Positions 38,591 through 48,004 of a stretch of DNA of 64,000 bases are shown piece by piece. Source of the stretch: Salinispora oceanensis (lineage in GTDB: Bacteria > Actinomycetota > Actinomycetes > Mycobacteriales > Micromonosporaceae); assembly GCF_000383575.1 (NCBI RefSeq), contig NZ_KB911579.1, positions 1,308,221-1,372,220 of the forward strand, given 5' to 3'. The notes beneath the pieces are model-generated. The model ran no database searches, had not been told where the DNA came from, and saw only the letters and a program-made list of their open reading frames with translations. The position numbers and the translations under genes are program-made. How positions within the stretch are numbered: the stretch's first letter is position 1; each line of letters begins with the position of its first letter.

Positions 38591-40999
38591 GTGACCTCCG
38601 ACAGCCCGGCACCCCGGCCGCGGCGCCCCGGCCGGCCGGGGGCACCCGCGGCTGCCCCTGCCGCAGCCCCCGGGCCGTCCCCGGCGGAGCTGCTGAGCCA
38701 GTTACGCGCCCGGCACGACGCCGACCCGGTAACCCACGTCGAACGGGTACCCGCCCGCGCCGGCGAGCCCGCGCCGTGGCCCAGCTGGGTCTCGGCAGAC
38801 CTGCGGGCGGCGTTCACCCGGCAGGGCGTGACGGCGCCATGGCAGCACCAGGCCCAAGCCGCCAACCTCGCCCACACCGGCAACCACGTCGTCGTCGCCA
38901 CCGGCACCGCGTCCGGCAAGTCCCTGGCCTACCAGCTGCCGGCGCTGTCGACGCTGCTCACCGACCCCCGCGCAACCGTGCTCTACCTCGCTCCCACCAA
39001 GGCACTCGCCGTTGACCAGCTGCGGGCCATCACCGCGCTGGAGCTGGAGGGAGTGCGCCCCGCCTGCTACGACGGAGACACCCCCCGCGCCGAACGGGAG
39101 TGGATCCGGCAGCACGCGCGGTTCGTGCTGACCAACCCCGACATGCTCCACCACGGCATCCTGCCCGGTCACGCCCAGTGGACGAGGTTCCTCCGCCGGC
39201 TCACGTACGTGGTGGTGGATGAGTGCCACAGCTACCGGGGCGTCTTCGGCTCGCAGGTCGCACACGTGCTGCGCCGGCTGCGCCGGCAGTGCACCCGCAT
39301 CGGCCGTACACCGGTCTTCGTACTGGCCTCCGCCACCTCGGGTGACCCGGCCGCGACAGCCGAACGACTCACCGGCCTGCCCACGGCGGCGGTCACCGCA
39401 GACACCTCGCCCCGCGGCGGGGTGACCTTCGCGCTGTGGGAGCCGCCGACGCTGCCCACCCCGACCACCTCCCCCGACGACACCGACCTCGCGCCGGTGC
39501 GCCGATCCGCGCTGCGAGAAACCGCCGACCTCCTCGCCGACACGGTGTCCGCGGGGGTCCGCACGCTCGCCTTCGTCCGGTCCCGACGGGGGGCCGAGGC
39601 GGTGGCCGCCAACGCCCGACGGGCCCTCAACGAGGTGTTCTCCGGACTGGGCGACCAGGTGGCCGCCTACCGCGCCGGCTACCTACGGGAGGAGCGACGC
39701 GAGCTGGAGCGGTCCCTCCTCAGCGGTGAACTGCGCGGACTGGCCTCGACCAACGCCCTCGAGCTCGGCGTCGACCTGGTCGGGCTGGACGCGGTGCTGA
39801 TCTGCGGCTATCCCGGCACCCGCGCCTCGCTCTGGCAGCAGGCTGGGCGGGCCGGCCGCTCCGGCCAGGAGGCGCTGGCGGTGCTGGTGGCCCGGGACGA
39901 CCCGCTCGACAGCTACCTCGTCCACCACCCCGAAGCCATCTTCGGGACCCCGGTTGAGGCGACCGTGCTCGACCCCACCAATCCGTACGTGCTCGGGCCA
40001 CAGCTCGCCTGCGCTGCAGCCGAGGCGCCGCTCACCCCGGCCGACCTGGACCTGTTCGGGGAGGGCGCGAAAGAGGCGGTGGACGCCCTGGTCGAGGCCG
40101 GTGCACTCCGGCAGCGCCCCACCGGGTGGTACTGGCGCCACCGAGAGCGCCCCCAGGTGGAGCTCCGTGGCGGCGACGGCGCACCGATCTGCGTGGTGGA
40201 GACCGCAACCGGACGACTCCTCGGCACAGTTGACGGTGGGTCATCGCACTTCCTGCTGCACCCCGGGGCGGTCTACCTGCACCAGGGCGTCTCGTACGTG
40301 GTCGACACCCTCGACCTCGCCGACGGGTGCGCACTGGTGCACCCCGAGGAGCCGGACTGGTCCACCCACGCCCGCGATGTCACATCACTGTCGGTGGTGG
40401 CGGTCCGGTCGTACGTGGACGCCGGGCCGGTCGGGCTCTTCCTCGGCGAGGTCGACGTGACCAGCCAGGTCGTGTCCTACCAGCGACGCCGGATCGCCAC
40501 CGGCGAGGTCATCGACACCCGGCCCCTGGACCTACCGGCCCGGGAGCTGCGGACCGTGGCGGTGTGGTTCACGCTCTCGCCGGAATCCCTCACCGCGGGT
40601 GGAGTCGACCCGGCCGACGTGCCGGGCGCGCTGCACGCCGCCGAGCACGCCGCGATCGGGTTGCTACCGCTAACCGCCACGTGCGACCGGTGGGACATCG
40701 GCGGGTTGTCCACCGCGACGCATCCCGACACCGGCACGCCGACCGTCTTCGTCTACGACGGCCACTCCGGCGGGGCCGGCTTCGCCGAGCGCGCGTACGG
40801 GACGGCGGCGACGTGGCTGCGGGCGACCCGGGACGTGGTCGCGGGGTGTGGCTGCGACTCCGGCTGCCCGTCCTGCGTCCAGTCCCCGAAGTGCGGTAAC
40901 GGCAACAATCCGCTGTCCAAGGTGGACGCGGTCCGAGTCCTCGACATCGTACTGGCCAATCTGCCGTCCGGAGCGGTTCGGGCCAGCCGGGCATCCTGA
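38591..40999 (+). CDS. DEAH-type helicase with C-terminal zinc-binding DUF1998-like domain
   Basis: The protein has 802 residues. Motif I is VVATGTASGKSLAYQLPALS, motif Ia YLAPTKALA, motif II VVVDECHSYRGVFG (DECH), motif III LASATSGD, and the second RecA domain carries STNALELGVDLVGLD and QQAGRAGRSGQ. The C-terminal Cys cluster is GCGCDSGCPSCVQSPKCGNG. This is the YprA/Mrf1-like architecture, probably a 3'-5' DNA repair helicase. The GTG at 38591 is the start. Confidence 0.9.
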   Translation: MTSDSPAPRPRRPGRPGAPAAAPAAAPGPSPAELLSQLRARHDADPVTHVERVPARAGEPAPWPSWVSADLRAAFTRQGVTAPWQHQAQAANLAHTGNHVVVATGTASGKSLAYQLPALSTLLTDPRATVLYLAPTKALAVDQLRAITALELEGVRPACYDGDTPRAEREWIRQHARFVLTNPDMLHHGILPGHAQWTRFLRRLTYVVVDECHSYRGVFGSQVAHVLRRLRRQCTRIGRTPVFVLASATSGDPAATAERLTGLPTAAVTADTSPRGGVTFALWEPPTLPTPTTSPDDTDLAPVRRSALRETADLLADTVSAGVRTLAFVRSRRGAEAVAANARRALNEVFSGLGDQVAAYRAGYLREERRELERSLLSGELRGLASTNALELGVDLVGLDAVLICGYPGTRASLWQQAGRAGRSGQEALAVLVARDDPLDSYLVHHPEAIFGTPVEATVLDPTNPYVLGPQLACAAAEAPLTPADLDLFGEGAKEAVDALVEAGALRQRPTGWYWRHRERPQVELRGGDGAPICVVETATGRLLGTVDGGSSHFLLHPGAVYLHQGVSYVVDTLDLADGCALVHPEEPDWSTHARDVTSLSVVAVRSYVDAGPVGLFLGEVDVTSQVVSYQRRRIATGEVIDTRPLDLPARELRTVAVWFTLSPESLTAGGVDPADVPGALHAAEHAAIGLLPLTATCDRWDIGGLSTATHPDTGTPTVFVYDGHSGGAGFAERAYGTAATWLRATRDVVAGCGCDSGCPSCVQSPKCGNGNNPLSKVDAVRVLDIVLANLPSGAVRASRAS

Positions 41000-41132
41000 G
41001 CGGTAGCGGGCCCGGCTCCGCGCACCAGCGGCGCGGAAACTCCAACCACTCGCCGCTTCGGCCACCCGCCCCTCAACCACTCCCCTTCGACCACTCCCCG
41101 CTTTGACGACTCCCCAACCGAAGGGAAAGTGC

Positions 41133-41711
41133 ATGCACCCCGACGCACTCCAGGCCCAGCAGCAGTTCCACATCCGCCAGCGAATCCGGATGATCGTCAA
41201 CCAGTACGAGGTCCACGGCGTCACGCCGGACGGCTCGGAGGGGGAACTGCTGGCGTTCGCCCAGCAGAAACGGCTCGCGTTCAAGGAACAGGTAACTATC
41301 TACACCGACGACACAAAGCAGCAGCCGTTACTCGGGTTCAAGGCACGGCAACGCCTCGACCTGGCTGCCACCTACGACGTCACGGACCATGCCGGAAACC
41401 CGATCGGCCTATTCCGCAAAAACTTCGCCCAGTCGTTGCTGCGCTCCACATGGCAGCTGGAGCAAGACGGGTCACCCCAGGTGACCGGGGAGGAACGCTC
41501 CCTGCCGATCGCCCTGCTCCGCCGCTTCGTTGAGGCGCTGTCCTGGCTGCCCTACCACTTCGATTTCGTCGCCGATGGCCAGCCTGCCTTCTCCGTCGTG
41601 AAGAAGTGGGGTCTCCGCGATCGGTATGCCGTGCAGATCCACAACTCACAGCTCGATCGTCGGCTGGTCATCGCCATGGCCATCGCCCTGGACGCGCTCC
41701 AGTCCCGCTGA
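41133..41711 (+). CDS. LURP-one-related (Tubby-like fold) protein
   Basis: This 192-residue protein shows repeated beta-strands: LAFAQQKRLAFKEQVTIYTD, LLGFKARQRLDLAATYDVTD, GNPIGLFRKNF, FSVVKKWGLRDRYAVQI. These fit the LURP-one/scramblase-like Tubby C-terminal barrel. The N-terminus is a helix (QAQQQFHIRQRIRMIVNQYE). The ATG at 41133 follows AAGGGAAAG. The 130 bp before it contain degenerate CCACTCCCC repeats. The role is unknown. Confidence 0.75.
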   Translation: MHPDALQAQQQFHIRQRIRMIVNQYEVHGVTPDGSEGELLAFAQQKRLAFKEQVTIYTDDTKQQPLLGFKARQRLDLAATYDVTDHAGNPIGLFRKNFAQSLLRSTWQLEQDGSPQVTGEERSLPIALLRRFVEALSWLPYHFDFVADGQPAFSVVKKWGLRDRYAVQIHNSQLDRRLVIAMAIALDALQSR

Positions 41712-41846
41712 TCCGAGGCCACGGCGGCCCTCGAAGGCCAAAGCTCAGCTTGCGGCTGGCACCGGGACGTCGGCCCGACCGCATGGCACTTTCCCCGGCG
41801 CTCCCGCGTCCACTGCGCCAGCCCAGCTGCCGGGTGCGCGTGCGTT

Positions 41847-42293
41847 TCAGCCACGCAGTGGGCCGGCGCGGGCCCGTCCGGTCGCCGCCCGGACCAGGCC
41901 CGGCAACACGGTGGCGGTCACCTCCACGGTGACCAACAGATCCAACCCGTCGAGCCGACAGGTGACGAGCCGGCCACCATTCGCTGTCACGATTGCCCGG
42001 GCCGACTCGCAGGCGGTGGTGACGCCGAGCACGGCGTCCGCCGCGCCAGCGAGCGCACCCAGGTCCGCCGCGACACCTGCCTGCTGTCGGGCCACCCGAG
42101 CCGACCCGACCGCCGCGCCCGCCACCCCGAAGACGACGAATGCGACGCCGACCGCGAGCAGCAGAACCGTGGCGCCGCCCCGGTCGCCACCGGCGGGCCT
42201 CCCCCGCCTCCCCTCGCCTGTCGCCCACGGTCCCAACCGAGCCCCCTCGTCCCGGCCAGCGGTGGGACGAGCCCCGCTCCCACCGCCGATCAC
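41847..42293 (-). CDS. TadE-like pseudopilin / Flp secretion-neighbourhood protein
   Basis: This 148-residue protein has a basic N-terminus, then GDRGGATVLLLAVGVAFVVF, a class III-type hydrophobic helix, and a small soluble domain (ADLGALAGAADAVLG). It starts by a GTGA overlap with the TadE gene, so it belongs to the Tad operon and is its last gene. It corresponds to the small helical proteins at the end of mycobacterial Tad clusters. Confidence 0.7.
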   Translation of the reverse strand: MIGGGSGARPTAGRDEGARLGPWATGEGRRGRPAGGDRGGATVLLLAVGVAFVVFGVAGAAVGSARVARQQAGVAADLGALAGAADAVLGVTTACESARAIVTANGGRLVTCRLDGLDLLVTVEVTATVLPGLVRAATGRARAGPLRG

Positions 42294-42694
42294 CCGCCCG
42301 CTCCGGCTCCACCGACGACAGCTTCGGCCGTCGGGAAGGGCTCCGGGCCGGGTTCGAGCACGGCCACGGCCGTCGCCGTGACCATCAGCCGGGGCATCCG
42401 CGTCCCAAGAGCCCGGACCGGGGCGCGGACAGTGACGCGTACCCGCTGCCCATCTTTGTCGATCGACACCTTCGCTCCCGGTGGGGCTACCGCGCGGATC
42501 ACGGCCCACCCGTCTGCACCCCGGGATGCCGCGATCGCCGCCTCCCGGGCCGCGTGCAGACAGGCCCCCTTGGTGCCCACCGCGTCAACCGCAGTCAGAC
42601 CAACGAAGAGGAGCAAGAGCAGCGCCGGCAGGCCGGCCGCCAGTTCGGCGGTGAAGGAGCCTCGATCTCGGCCGGCCCACCGGCACCGCCTCAC
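42290..42694 (-). CDS. TadE-family pilus assembly protein
   Basis: This 134-residue protein starts RDRGSFTAELAAGLPALLLL, with the TadE signature G-S-x-x-x-E (Glu before the helix) and a single membrane helix. The extracellular part has alternating beta-strands (VTVRAPVRALGTRM). TadE is a minor pseudopilin. It overlaps both neighbours by 4 bp. Confidence 0.8.
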   Translation of the reverse strand: MRRCRWAGRDRGSFTAELAAGLPALLLLLFVGLTAVDAVGTKGACLHAAREAAIAASRGADGWAVIRAVAPPGAKVSIDKDGQRVRVTVRAPVRALGTRMPRLMVTATAVAVLEPGPEPFPTAEAVVGGAGAGG

Positions 42695-42864
42695 TGAAGT
42701 GCCCGGTCAATGACGGCGGTCAGCGCAGTCTGCACGCTGTCGGAGGTGAGCACCTTGAGCAGGAGGCCGGCGAAGGCGACTGCGGCGAGCGTGCCGACGG
42801 CGTACTCGGCGGTGTTCATCCCGGCGTCACCTCGTAGCCGGGCGGTGATTCTGCGCATGTCCAT
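42691..42864 (-). CDS. DUF4244-type Flp pilin
   Basis: This 57-residue protein reads RLRGDAGMNTAEYAVGTLAA then a hydrophobic helix. GMNTAEYAVGT holds the Glu and Tyr expected at the class IVb prepilin cleavage site, so it is the probable major pilin. The ATG at 42864 follows AAAGGATC. Its stop overlaps the tadE start. No prepilin peptidase gene is in the window. Confidence 0.8.
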   Translation of the reverse strand: MDMRRITARLRGDAGMNTAEYAVGTLAAVAFAGLLLKVLTSDSVQTALTAVIDRALQ

Positions 42865-42884
42865 GATCCTTTCTCGAGGTTGGG

Positions 42885-43646
42885 TCAGAGCACGTCACCG
42901 AGAACGGCGACGATCACCGGCACCAGGCCGGCGAGAATGAAGGCCGGCAGGAAGCAGAGCCCCAACGGCAGCACGATCAGAACCCCGGACCGACGGGCCG
43001 TCGCCTCCGCCGCCGTGGTCCGGTCAGCTCGCAGATCATCGGCGAGGCGAGTCAGGGCACCCGCCAGGGAAGCCCCGCTGGTTGCCGAACGGAGCGCAGC
43101 ACCGACCAGACGCTCGGCGGCGGGCACCGCCGCAAACGTTGACCAGGCCTCCACCGGCTCCGCTCCGAGGTGGAGGAGACGCCCGACCCGGGCGAGCCGC
43201 TCCGCGAGGGGCCCGTCGAGCGCCTCCGCCACCGCCAGTACCGAACGATCAACCGGGGCGCCGGCACGCATCGCCGACGCGAGCAGGTCAGCAGCGAGCG
43301 GCAGAGCCGCGTTCTCCCGTCGGCGCCGTTCCCGGACGGCCGGTGGCTCGACCCGGTGCAGCAGGCGGTCGAGCAGCACCGCCATGGGCAGGGCGCCGAG
43401 CAGGCCGGGCACCCCGCCGGCCAGCACAGCGAGCGCCACGGCAGCGAGCACTGCGACGAGCCGAATGGCGTCCCGCCGGTGCCGGGACTTTGCTGGGACC
43501 GCACCCACCGGACTGATCGACGGCGGGCCGGGCGGGAGCCGGTCGAGGTCGCGCAGCCGACGGATCGGACGACGCCTCCTCCATCCGAGCCAGCAGGGCC
43601 GGGCTGGCACGGACCAACGCTTGGCAGTCAGCACCGGCGGGGTCAT
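42885..43646 (-). CDS. tadC: TadC-like inner-membrane pilus protein
   Basis: This 253-residue protein has a GspF-type domain (AALPLAADLLASAMRAGAPV, helical) with helices at about residues 60-90, and two more at the C-terminus (LIVLPLGLCFLPAFILAGLV). It forms the assembly platform with TadB, whose gene it overlaps by 4 bp. Confidence 0.85.
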   Translation of the reverse strand: MTPPVLTAKRWSVPARPCWLGWRRRRPIRRLRDLDRLPPGPPSISPVGAVPAKSRHRRDAIRLVAVLAAVALAVLAGGVPGLLGALPMAVLLDRLLHRVEPPAVRERRRRENAALPLAADLLASAMRAGAPVDRSVLAVAEALDGPLAERLARVGRLLHLGAEPVEAWSTFAAVPAAERLVGAALRSATSGASLAGALTRLADDLRADRTTAAEATARRSGVLIVLPLGLCFLPAFILAGLVPVIVAVLGDVL

Positions 43647-44638
43647 CCGATCTCCCCGCCGCGGATTGTGGTGAGCCGCTCCGTCCAGAGCAACCCAGCG
43701 ACCTGGAGCATGACAGCGAGGACCGCACAGCTACCGCCGACCGCCGAGTGCAGTAGCACTGCGACCGGGTCGACGCCGATGCCGTAGCCCAGACCAATGC
43801 CACCGAGCGGAAGCGCCGCGAGCAGCCAGGCGGTCGCCCGCGCCCCGGCCGCCTGCGCCGCCGCCGCGGCCCGACCCCGGTCCGCGGCGCGGGCGTCCAC
43901 GTCGATCCGGTCCAGCAAGTCGGCGAGGGGTGCACCGGTGCGATCAGCGAGCCGGACAGCCGCCCGGATCAGGGTGCCGCCCGAACCCCCAGCCGCCGAC
44001 AGCGCCGTGGACTGGCCCACCGGCAGACCGGCTCGCAGGTCAGCGGCGAGATCACAGAGTTGTTCGAGGTGACGGCGGCGGAGCTGGTCAGCCTGTCGGG
44101 CCGCCCGTCGCCGCAGCAGCGCCCGGACTCCCAGCGTGCCGTACGCACCGCCTACAACAGCGGCGACCGGGCCGCCCAGCAGGGCACCCATGCCGGCGGC
44201 CAGGACAGCCGAGAGCAGCAGAGTACGCCGGGGCGCCGCCGCCAGGGAGCGGTACCGGGTGGAGATCAGCGGTGTACCCGCCACCCGGGCGGCGGAGATC
44301 GAACCGTCCCGGCGGCTACCGGAGATCGGGGGAGACACCCCGATCGGACGCCTCGAGTCGCGCCGGGGCGGCGGCCCTGCCGAGCGGTCCTGCCCGCGCC
44401 GCTGGGACTGCGCCAGCGCCGGCCTCGACCATGCCACGTCCCGCTCCGCCCGGAGCCCTCGTCTCGGCGGCGGGGTGCTGTGCCGCAGGCTGGCAACCCA
44501 GGTCACGAGTGGGTCGTCAGCGACACCCGAGCCGGCGGGGGTCTGGAGCCGTTGACGGACGAGCCAGGCCACCGACCCCGCCGCGACGACCGTCAGGGGG
44601 ACCAAGAGCAGCGGGAGCAAGAGCTGAGCCGAGGTCAT
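43643..44638 (-). CDS. tadB: TadB-like inner-membrane pilus protein
   Basis: The protein has 331 residues. An N-terminal helix is followed by a long polar Arg/Ser-rich stretch (about 45-125), unusual for TadB. Then come helices (TLLLSAVLAAGMGALLGGPV) and a GspF-type domain (LCDLAADLRAGLPVGQSTAL), and two C-terminal helices. The polar insert may be a lineage-specific extension. Confidence 0.8.
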   Translation of the reverse strand: MTSAQLLLPLLLVPLTVVAAGSVAWLVRQRLQTPAGSGVADDPLVTWVASLRHSTPPPRRGLRAERDVAWSRPALAQSQRRGQDRSAGPPPRRDSRRPIGVSPPISGSRRDGSISAARVAGTPLISTRYRSLAAAPRRTLLLSAVLAAGMGALLGGPVAAVVGGAYGTLGVRALLRRRAARQADQLRRRHLEQLCDLAADLRAGLPVGQSTALSAAGGSGGTLIRAAVRLADRTGAPLADLLDRIDVDARAADRGRAAAAAQAAGARATAWLLAALPLGGIGLGYGIGVDPVAVLLHSAVGGSCAVLAVMLQVAGLLWTERLTTIRGGEIG

Positions 44639-45834
44639 CTGACACCTGCCGAACCGGGCCCCCGAAGGATCGGTGGCACCGCCACCTCCCGTTCATCCAG
44701 CAACTCGGCCAGGGTCCGGGCCGCCGGACCGGGGCCGCCGTCACGGCCCCAAACCGGAACCGCTCTGACCAGCCGATCCGGGCCTTCCGGCAGGAGCAGG
44801 CAGATGGAATCCAGCGCCCGTCCCCGATCCGCACGGCGGACATGCAGCACCACCTGAAGTGCCGCCGCCACCTGCGCGTGCAGTGCGGTCCGGGGCAAAC
44901 CACCGAGGAGACCGAGCGCCTCAAGCCGAGCCGGCACATCTGTGGGGGTGTTGGCGTGCAGCGTCCCCGCACCACCCTCGTGACCGGTGTTCAACGCCAC
45001 CAGCAGGTCCACCACCTCCCGGCCCCGGCACTCGCCGACGACGAGGCGGTCCGGTCGCATCCGTAACGCCTGCCGGACCAGGTCGGTCAGGCCCACCGCA
45101 CCGACGCCCTCCACATTGGCGGTCCGTGCCTGCAGCCCGACGACATGTGGATGCGCGGGATGCAGCTCAGCCGCGTCCTCCACCAGGACGATTCGTTCCG
45201 TGCCGGGAACCAGGCCGAGCAGCGTGTTGAGCAGTGTGGTCTTGCCGGAACCGGTGCCGCCGACCACGAGGTACGCGAGCCGGGCTGCCACCACCGCGGC
45301 CAACACCGGGGCGACCGCCCGGGGCACGGCCCCCTGACCGGCCATCTCGTCGAGCGTGAACGGTCGCTGCCGGAATGTCCGCAGAGAAAGGTACGGACCG
45401 TCGGTGGCCACCGGCGGCAGGACCGCATGTAGCCGGGTGCCGTCGGCGAGCCGTGCGTCAACGTACGGTGAGCCGTCGTCCAGTCGCCTGCCCGCACTGG
45501 CAGCGAGTCGCTGCGCAAGCCGGCGGACGTCGTCCACCGAGCCCACTGGCACCGCGACTTCTTTCAGGCCCTCCCCTCGATCGACCCAGACGTGAACGTT
45601 GTTGACAAGAACATCGGTAACCCTCGGATCGGCCAGGAGCGGGGCCAGCGGACCGGCGCCCACCAGGTCGTCGCGCACCCGGTCGGCGAGGCGAAGCAGC
45701 GTGGTGTCGCCGAGCACCGCGGCGGCCGGCTCGGCACGTACGGCGGAGACGATCGCTGCCGGGGTGACCGGTGCCGACGAGGACGCGATGCGCTGTCGGA
45801 CTCGCGCGGCGAGGCCGTCGTCTGCCGTGGTCAT
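44635..45834 (-). CDS. cpaF: CpaF/TadA-type secretion ATPase
   Basis: The protein has 399 residues. Walker A is LVVGGTGSGKTTLLNTLLG. The Asp box is IVLVEDAAELHP, Walker B is LRMRPDRLVVGECRGREVVD, and the His box is GHEGGAGTLHANTP. It powers Flp pilus assembly. The ATG at 45834 overlaps the stop of ssd by 4 bp. Confidence 0.9.
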   Translation of the reverse strand: MTTADDGLAARVRQRIASSSAPVTPAAIVSAVRAEPAAAVLGDTTLLRLADRVRDDLVGAGPLAPLLADPRVTDVLVNNVHVWVDRGEGLKEVAVPVGSVDDVRRLAQRLAASAGRRLDDGSPYVDARLADGTRLHAVLPPVATDGPYLSLRTFRQRPFTLDEMAGQGAVPRAVAPVLAAVVAARLAYLVVGGTGSGKTTLLNTLLGLVPGTERIVLVEDAAELHPAHPHVVGLQARTANVEGVGAVGLTDLVRQALRMRPDRLVVGECRGREVVDLLVALNTGHEGGAGTLHANTPTDVPARLEALGLLGGLPRTALHAQVAAALQVVLHVRRADRGRALDSICLLLPEGPDRLVRAVPVWGRDGGPGPAARTLAELLDEREVAVPPILRGPGSAGVR

Positions 45835-46931
45835 GCCGCACCCGGCGCCGCGCCGGTCAGTTCGTTGATGAGTCGTTGACAGAGGGCCGCCAGTGGGCCC
45901 CGCCCATCTGCCGCCGGCGCTTCGCCCCGTTCCAGGCCGCGCCCGAGTGCCGGCTCCAGCCGCACCGTGCCGGCCAGCGGCAGCCCGAGCGTCCGTGCGA
46001 GCTCGGTGGCCTTGAGGCGGCCGGGAGCGGGACCACGGACGATCAGGGAGAGGTCGGCGCAATGTGGTGCGGCGGCGCTGACCACCCGAGCGGCAGCAGC
46101 GGTCGCGCGAAGTTCTGCGGGTACCACGAGGAAGGCCCGGTCGACCGACTGTAGGGCGGTCACCGCCGCGCCATCCAGGTGACGGGGCAGGTCGACCACG
46201 ACCACGTCGCGAGCCCGCCGGGCAGCGTCGAGGGTCGCCGCCATCGCCACGGCCGGCAACGACTGAAGATCGCCTCGGTCCCATGAGAGAACCACCAGGT
46301 CGCCCCGGCTGGGTAGGGCCTGCACCAGCGACGAGGCGTCCACCCGGCCGTCGGCGTCGGTCAACGCGGGCCAGCGCAACCCGCCCAGTTGTTCCCAGCC
46401 CAGCACCAGATCCAGCCCACCCCCGAGCGGGTCGGCGTCAACCAGCAGCGTCCGCAGCCGGGAGCGGGCCGCCGTGACGGCGAGCCCGCCGGCGAGGACA
46501 CTGGCACCGGCACCGCCCCGTCCCCCGAGGACGGCGACGACGTGGGCCGCTACCGGATCAGCCTGCTCCGGGCCGCACTCGACGAACCGGTCGACCAGCC
46601 AGGGCTCGGCGGCGGGCAGGACGGCCACGAACTCGGCACCCATCAGGTCTGCCACATCCCGGCCCGGATCGAGATGTCCAGCGTGTCCGACCAGCACCAA
46701 CCGCCGCCGGTGCGGCAGCCGCGCCCGTAGGCACGGCTGCGCCTGGTCGCTGCCGACCAGCACCAAGGGCGCGGGGGCCCAGCGTGATCGGGCGGCCACC
46801 GGGTCCGGTGCGAGGTCAACCTCAACGCCACCGGCCGCGGCGAGCCGCAGGAGGTCGTCCAGGAGCGCGTCGTCGGAGGTCACGAGGAGAGGCAGGCGGC
46901 GCGGGGGTGGTACGGCGGGGCGAGGTGGCAT
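45831..46931 (-). CDS. ssd: CpaE/Ssd-like ParA-family protein
   Basis: The protein has 366 residues. An N-terminal receiver-like part is followed by a ParA/MinD ATPase with a degenerate P-loop VLGGRGGAGASVLAGGLAV (the usual GKT is GAS) and LLVDADPLGGGLDLVLGWE. This matches the septum-site-determining protein that heads mycobacterial Tad clusters. It localises the pilus machine or affects division. The ATG at 46931 was chosen as first good start. Confidence 0.8.
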   Translation of the reverse strand: MPPRPAVPPPRRLPLLVTSDDALLDDLLRLAAAGGVEVDLAPDPVAARSRWAPAPLVLVGSDQAQPCLRARLPHRRRLVLVGHAGHLDPGRDVADLMGAEFVAVLPAAEPWLVDRFVECGPEQADPVAAHVVAVLGGRGGAGASVLAGGLAVTAARSRLRTLLVDADPLGGGLDLVLGWEQLGGLRWPALTDADGRVDASSLVQALPSRGDLVVLSWDRGDLQSLPAVAMAATLDAARRARDVVVVDLPRHLDGAAVTALQSVDRAFLVVPAELRATAAAARVVSAAAPHCADLSLIVRGPAPGRLKATELARTLGLPLAGTVRLEPALGRGLERGEAPAADGRGPLAALCQRLINELTGAAPGAA

Positions 46932-47173
46932 CACGGCCTCCAGCAGTCGGCTCGGGCTTCGCTGGTCTGGAAGCCTGCGTGGCCCAACCGACCCGAGAGC
47001 GGCCCCGGCTACCAACCTGTGGACGAAGTCGGCACCTGTGGACAGACTCCATCGGTATAGTTGATCTGTTATGCCCGCGGTGCCGCAGCGGGTGGCCGCC
47101 CCGCGGTCGTCGCTTGTGCCGACGGCCCTGTTCGGGGACGGTGTCGGCGCCGAGGCTCCGATATGGTCCGTGG

Positions 47174-47368
47174 GTGAGCCCTGCTTCGAAACGTGCTGCC
47201 ACCGTCCGCAGCTTCGCTACCGTCGCCCTGGTCGCCGGCTTCCTCGTCTCGGCAATCACGCTGGCGAGCGACCCCGGGGCGCCGGATCCGCACATTCTGG
47301 CCAGCTTGCTCGTCGCCACCGGGATCGGGCTGCGGATCGAAGCCGCGATCAGCGAACCTCGGTCGTAG
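47174..47368 (+). CDS. Small two-helix membrane protein
   Basis: The 64-residue frame has two hydrophobic segments (VRSFATVALVAGFLVSAITL and ILASLLVATGIGLRIEAA). The GTG start at 47174 lacks a strong ribosome-binding site. It is divergent from the Tad operon. I do not recognise a family. Confidence 0.5.
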   Translation: MSPASKRAATVRSFATVALVAGFLVSAITLASDPGAPDPHILASLLVATGIGLRIEAAISEPRS

Positions 47369-47679
47369 CCACCCGACCCTCGGAGCCTGCCCGCCCACGC
47401 CGCCGTCAACAGATCTCTCGGCTGCTGTCGCCCGGACGTCGTAGCCTCCGCTGGTGGCCCCGCCCACATTGACAACCCCACGCTCCGCCGCCAGAGGCTG
47501 GCCGAGGCGAAACGCCGCGGTGTCGCTGTCGCCCGCGAGGTATGCGGGTTCGACTGGCTGACCAGCTAGGAGCTGGAGTCACCTCGTGACCAGGTCGTCG
47601 GCCTGGCTTCCGCCCGCCCCAGCCCCGACCGGCCGCGGCGAGGTGGCACCCGTGCGGCATTCATCGCTCCCACAAAGAG

Positions 47680-47711
47680 ACGACCCCCGTCGGGGGGAAG
47701 ACGGGGGTCGT
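47680..47711. terminator. Stem-loop (11 bp perfect stem)
   Basis: ACGACCCCCGT (47680-47690) pairs with ACGGGGGTCGT (47701-47711) around a 10-base loop. It can serve either strand. Confidence 0.5.
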
Positions 47712-47893
47712 CGGGGTCCGGCTCCGGGGGGGTCGAGCCGAACCACTCAGCGGTCACGGGGGGGTGCAACCGCCGAGGGGTCTGTCGGTTGTCCGCAGAA
47801 ATGAAACGCCTGTTGTGTCGACAGTCTGCCTGAGTGAGCCTGGCTACGTCGAGTGGTGTAGCCTCCACTCCCTGCTGAATTCTTCCCGGAGGG

Positions 47894-47909
47894 TGTGATC
47901 GCGGTCACG
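47894..47909. promoter_or_regulatory. CRP/GlxR-like binding site
   Basis: TGTGATCGCGGTCACG matches TGTGA-N6-TCACA except for its final base. It lies about 96 bp before the HAD-phosphatase start. Cyclic-AMP-receptor proteins of actinobacteria use this consensus. Confidence 0.4.
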
Positions 47910-48004
47910 CGGAGCATGCCTACCGTCGATCACGTCGCACATCCGAGGGGTTGATGGACCCGGGCCCCCGCAGACGATAGACCATCGGGCTAGACTTGCG
48001 CGCC

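Larger units (their letters stand above)
47369..48004. other. Gene-free stretch of about 640 bp
   Basis: It holds the stem-loop at 47680-47711 and a CRP-like site at 47894-47909. No frame is convincing on either strand. The region before the HAD gene may hold its promoter. Confidence 0.5.
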
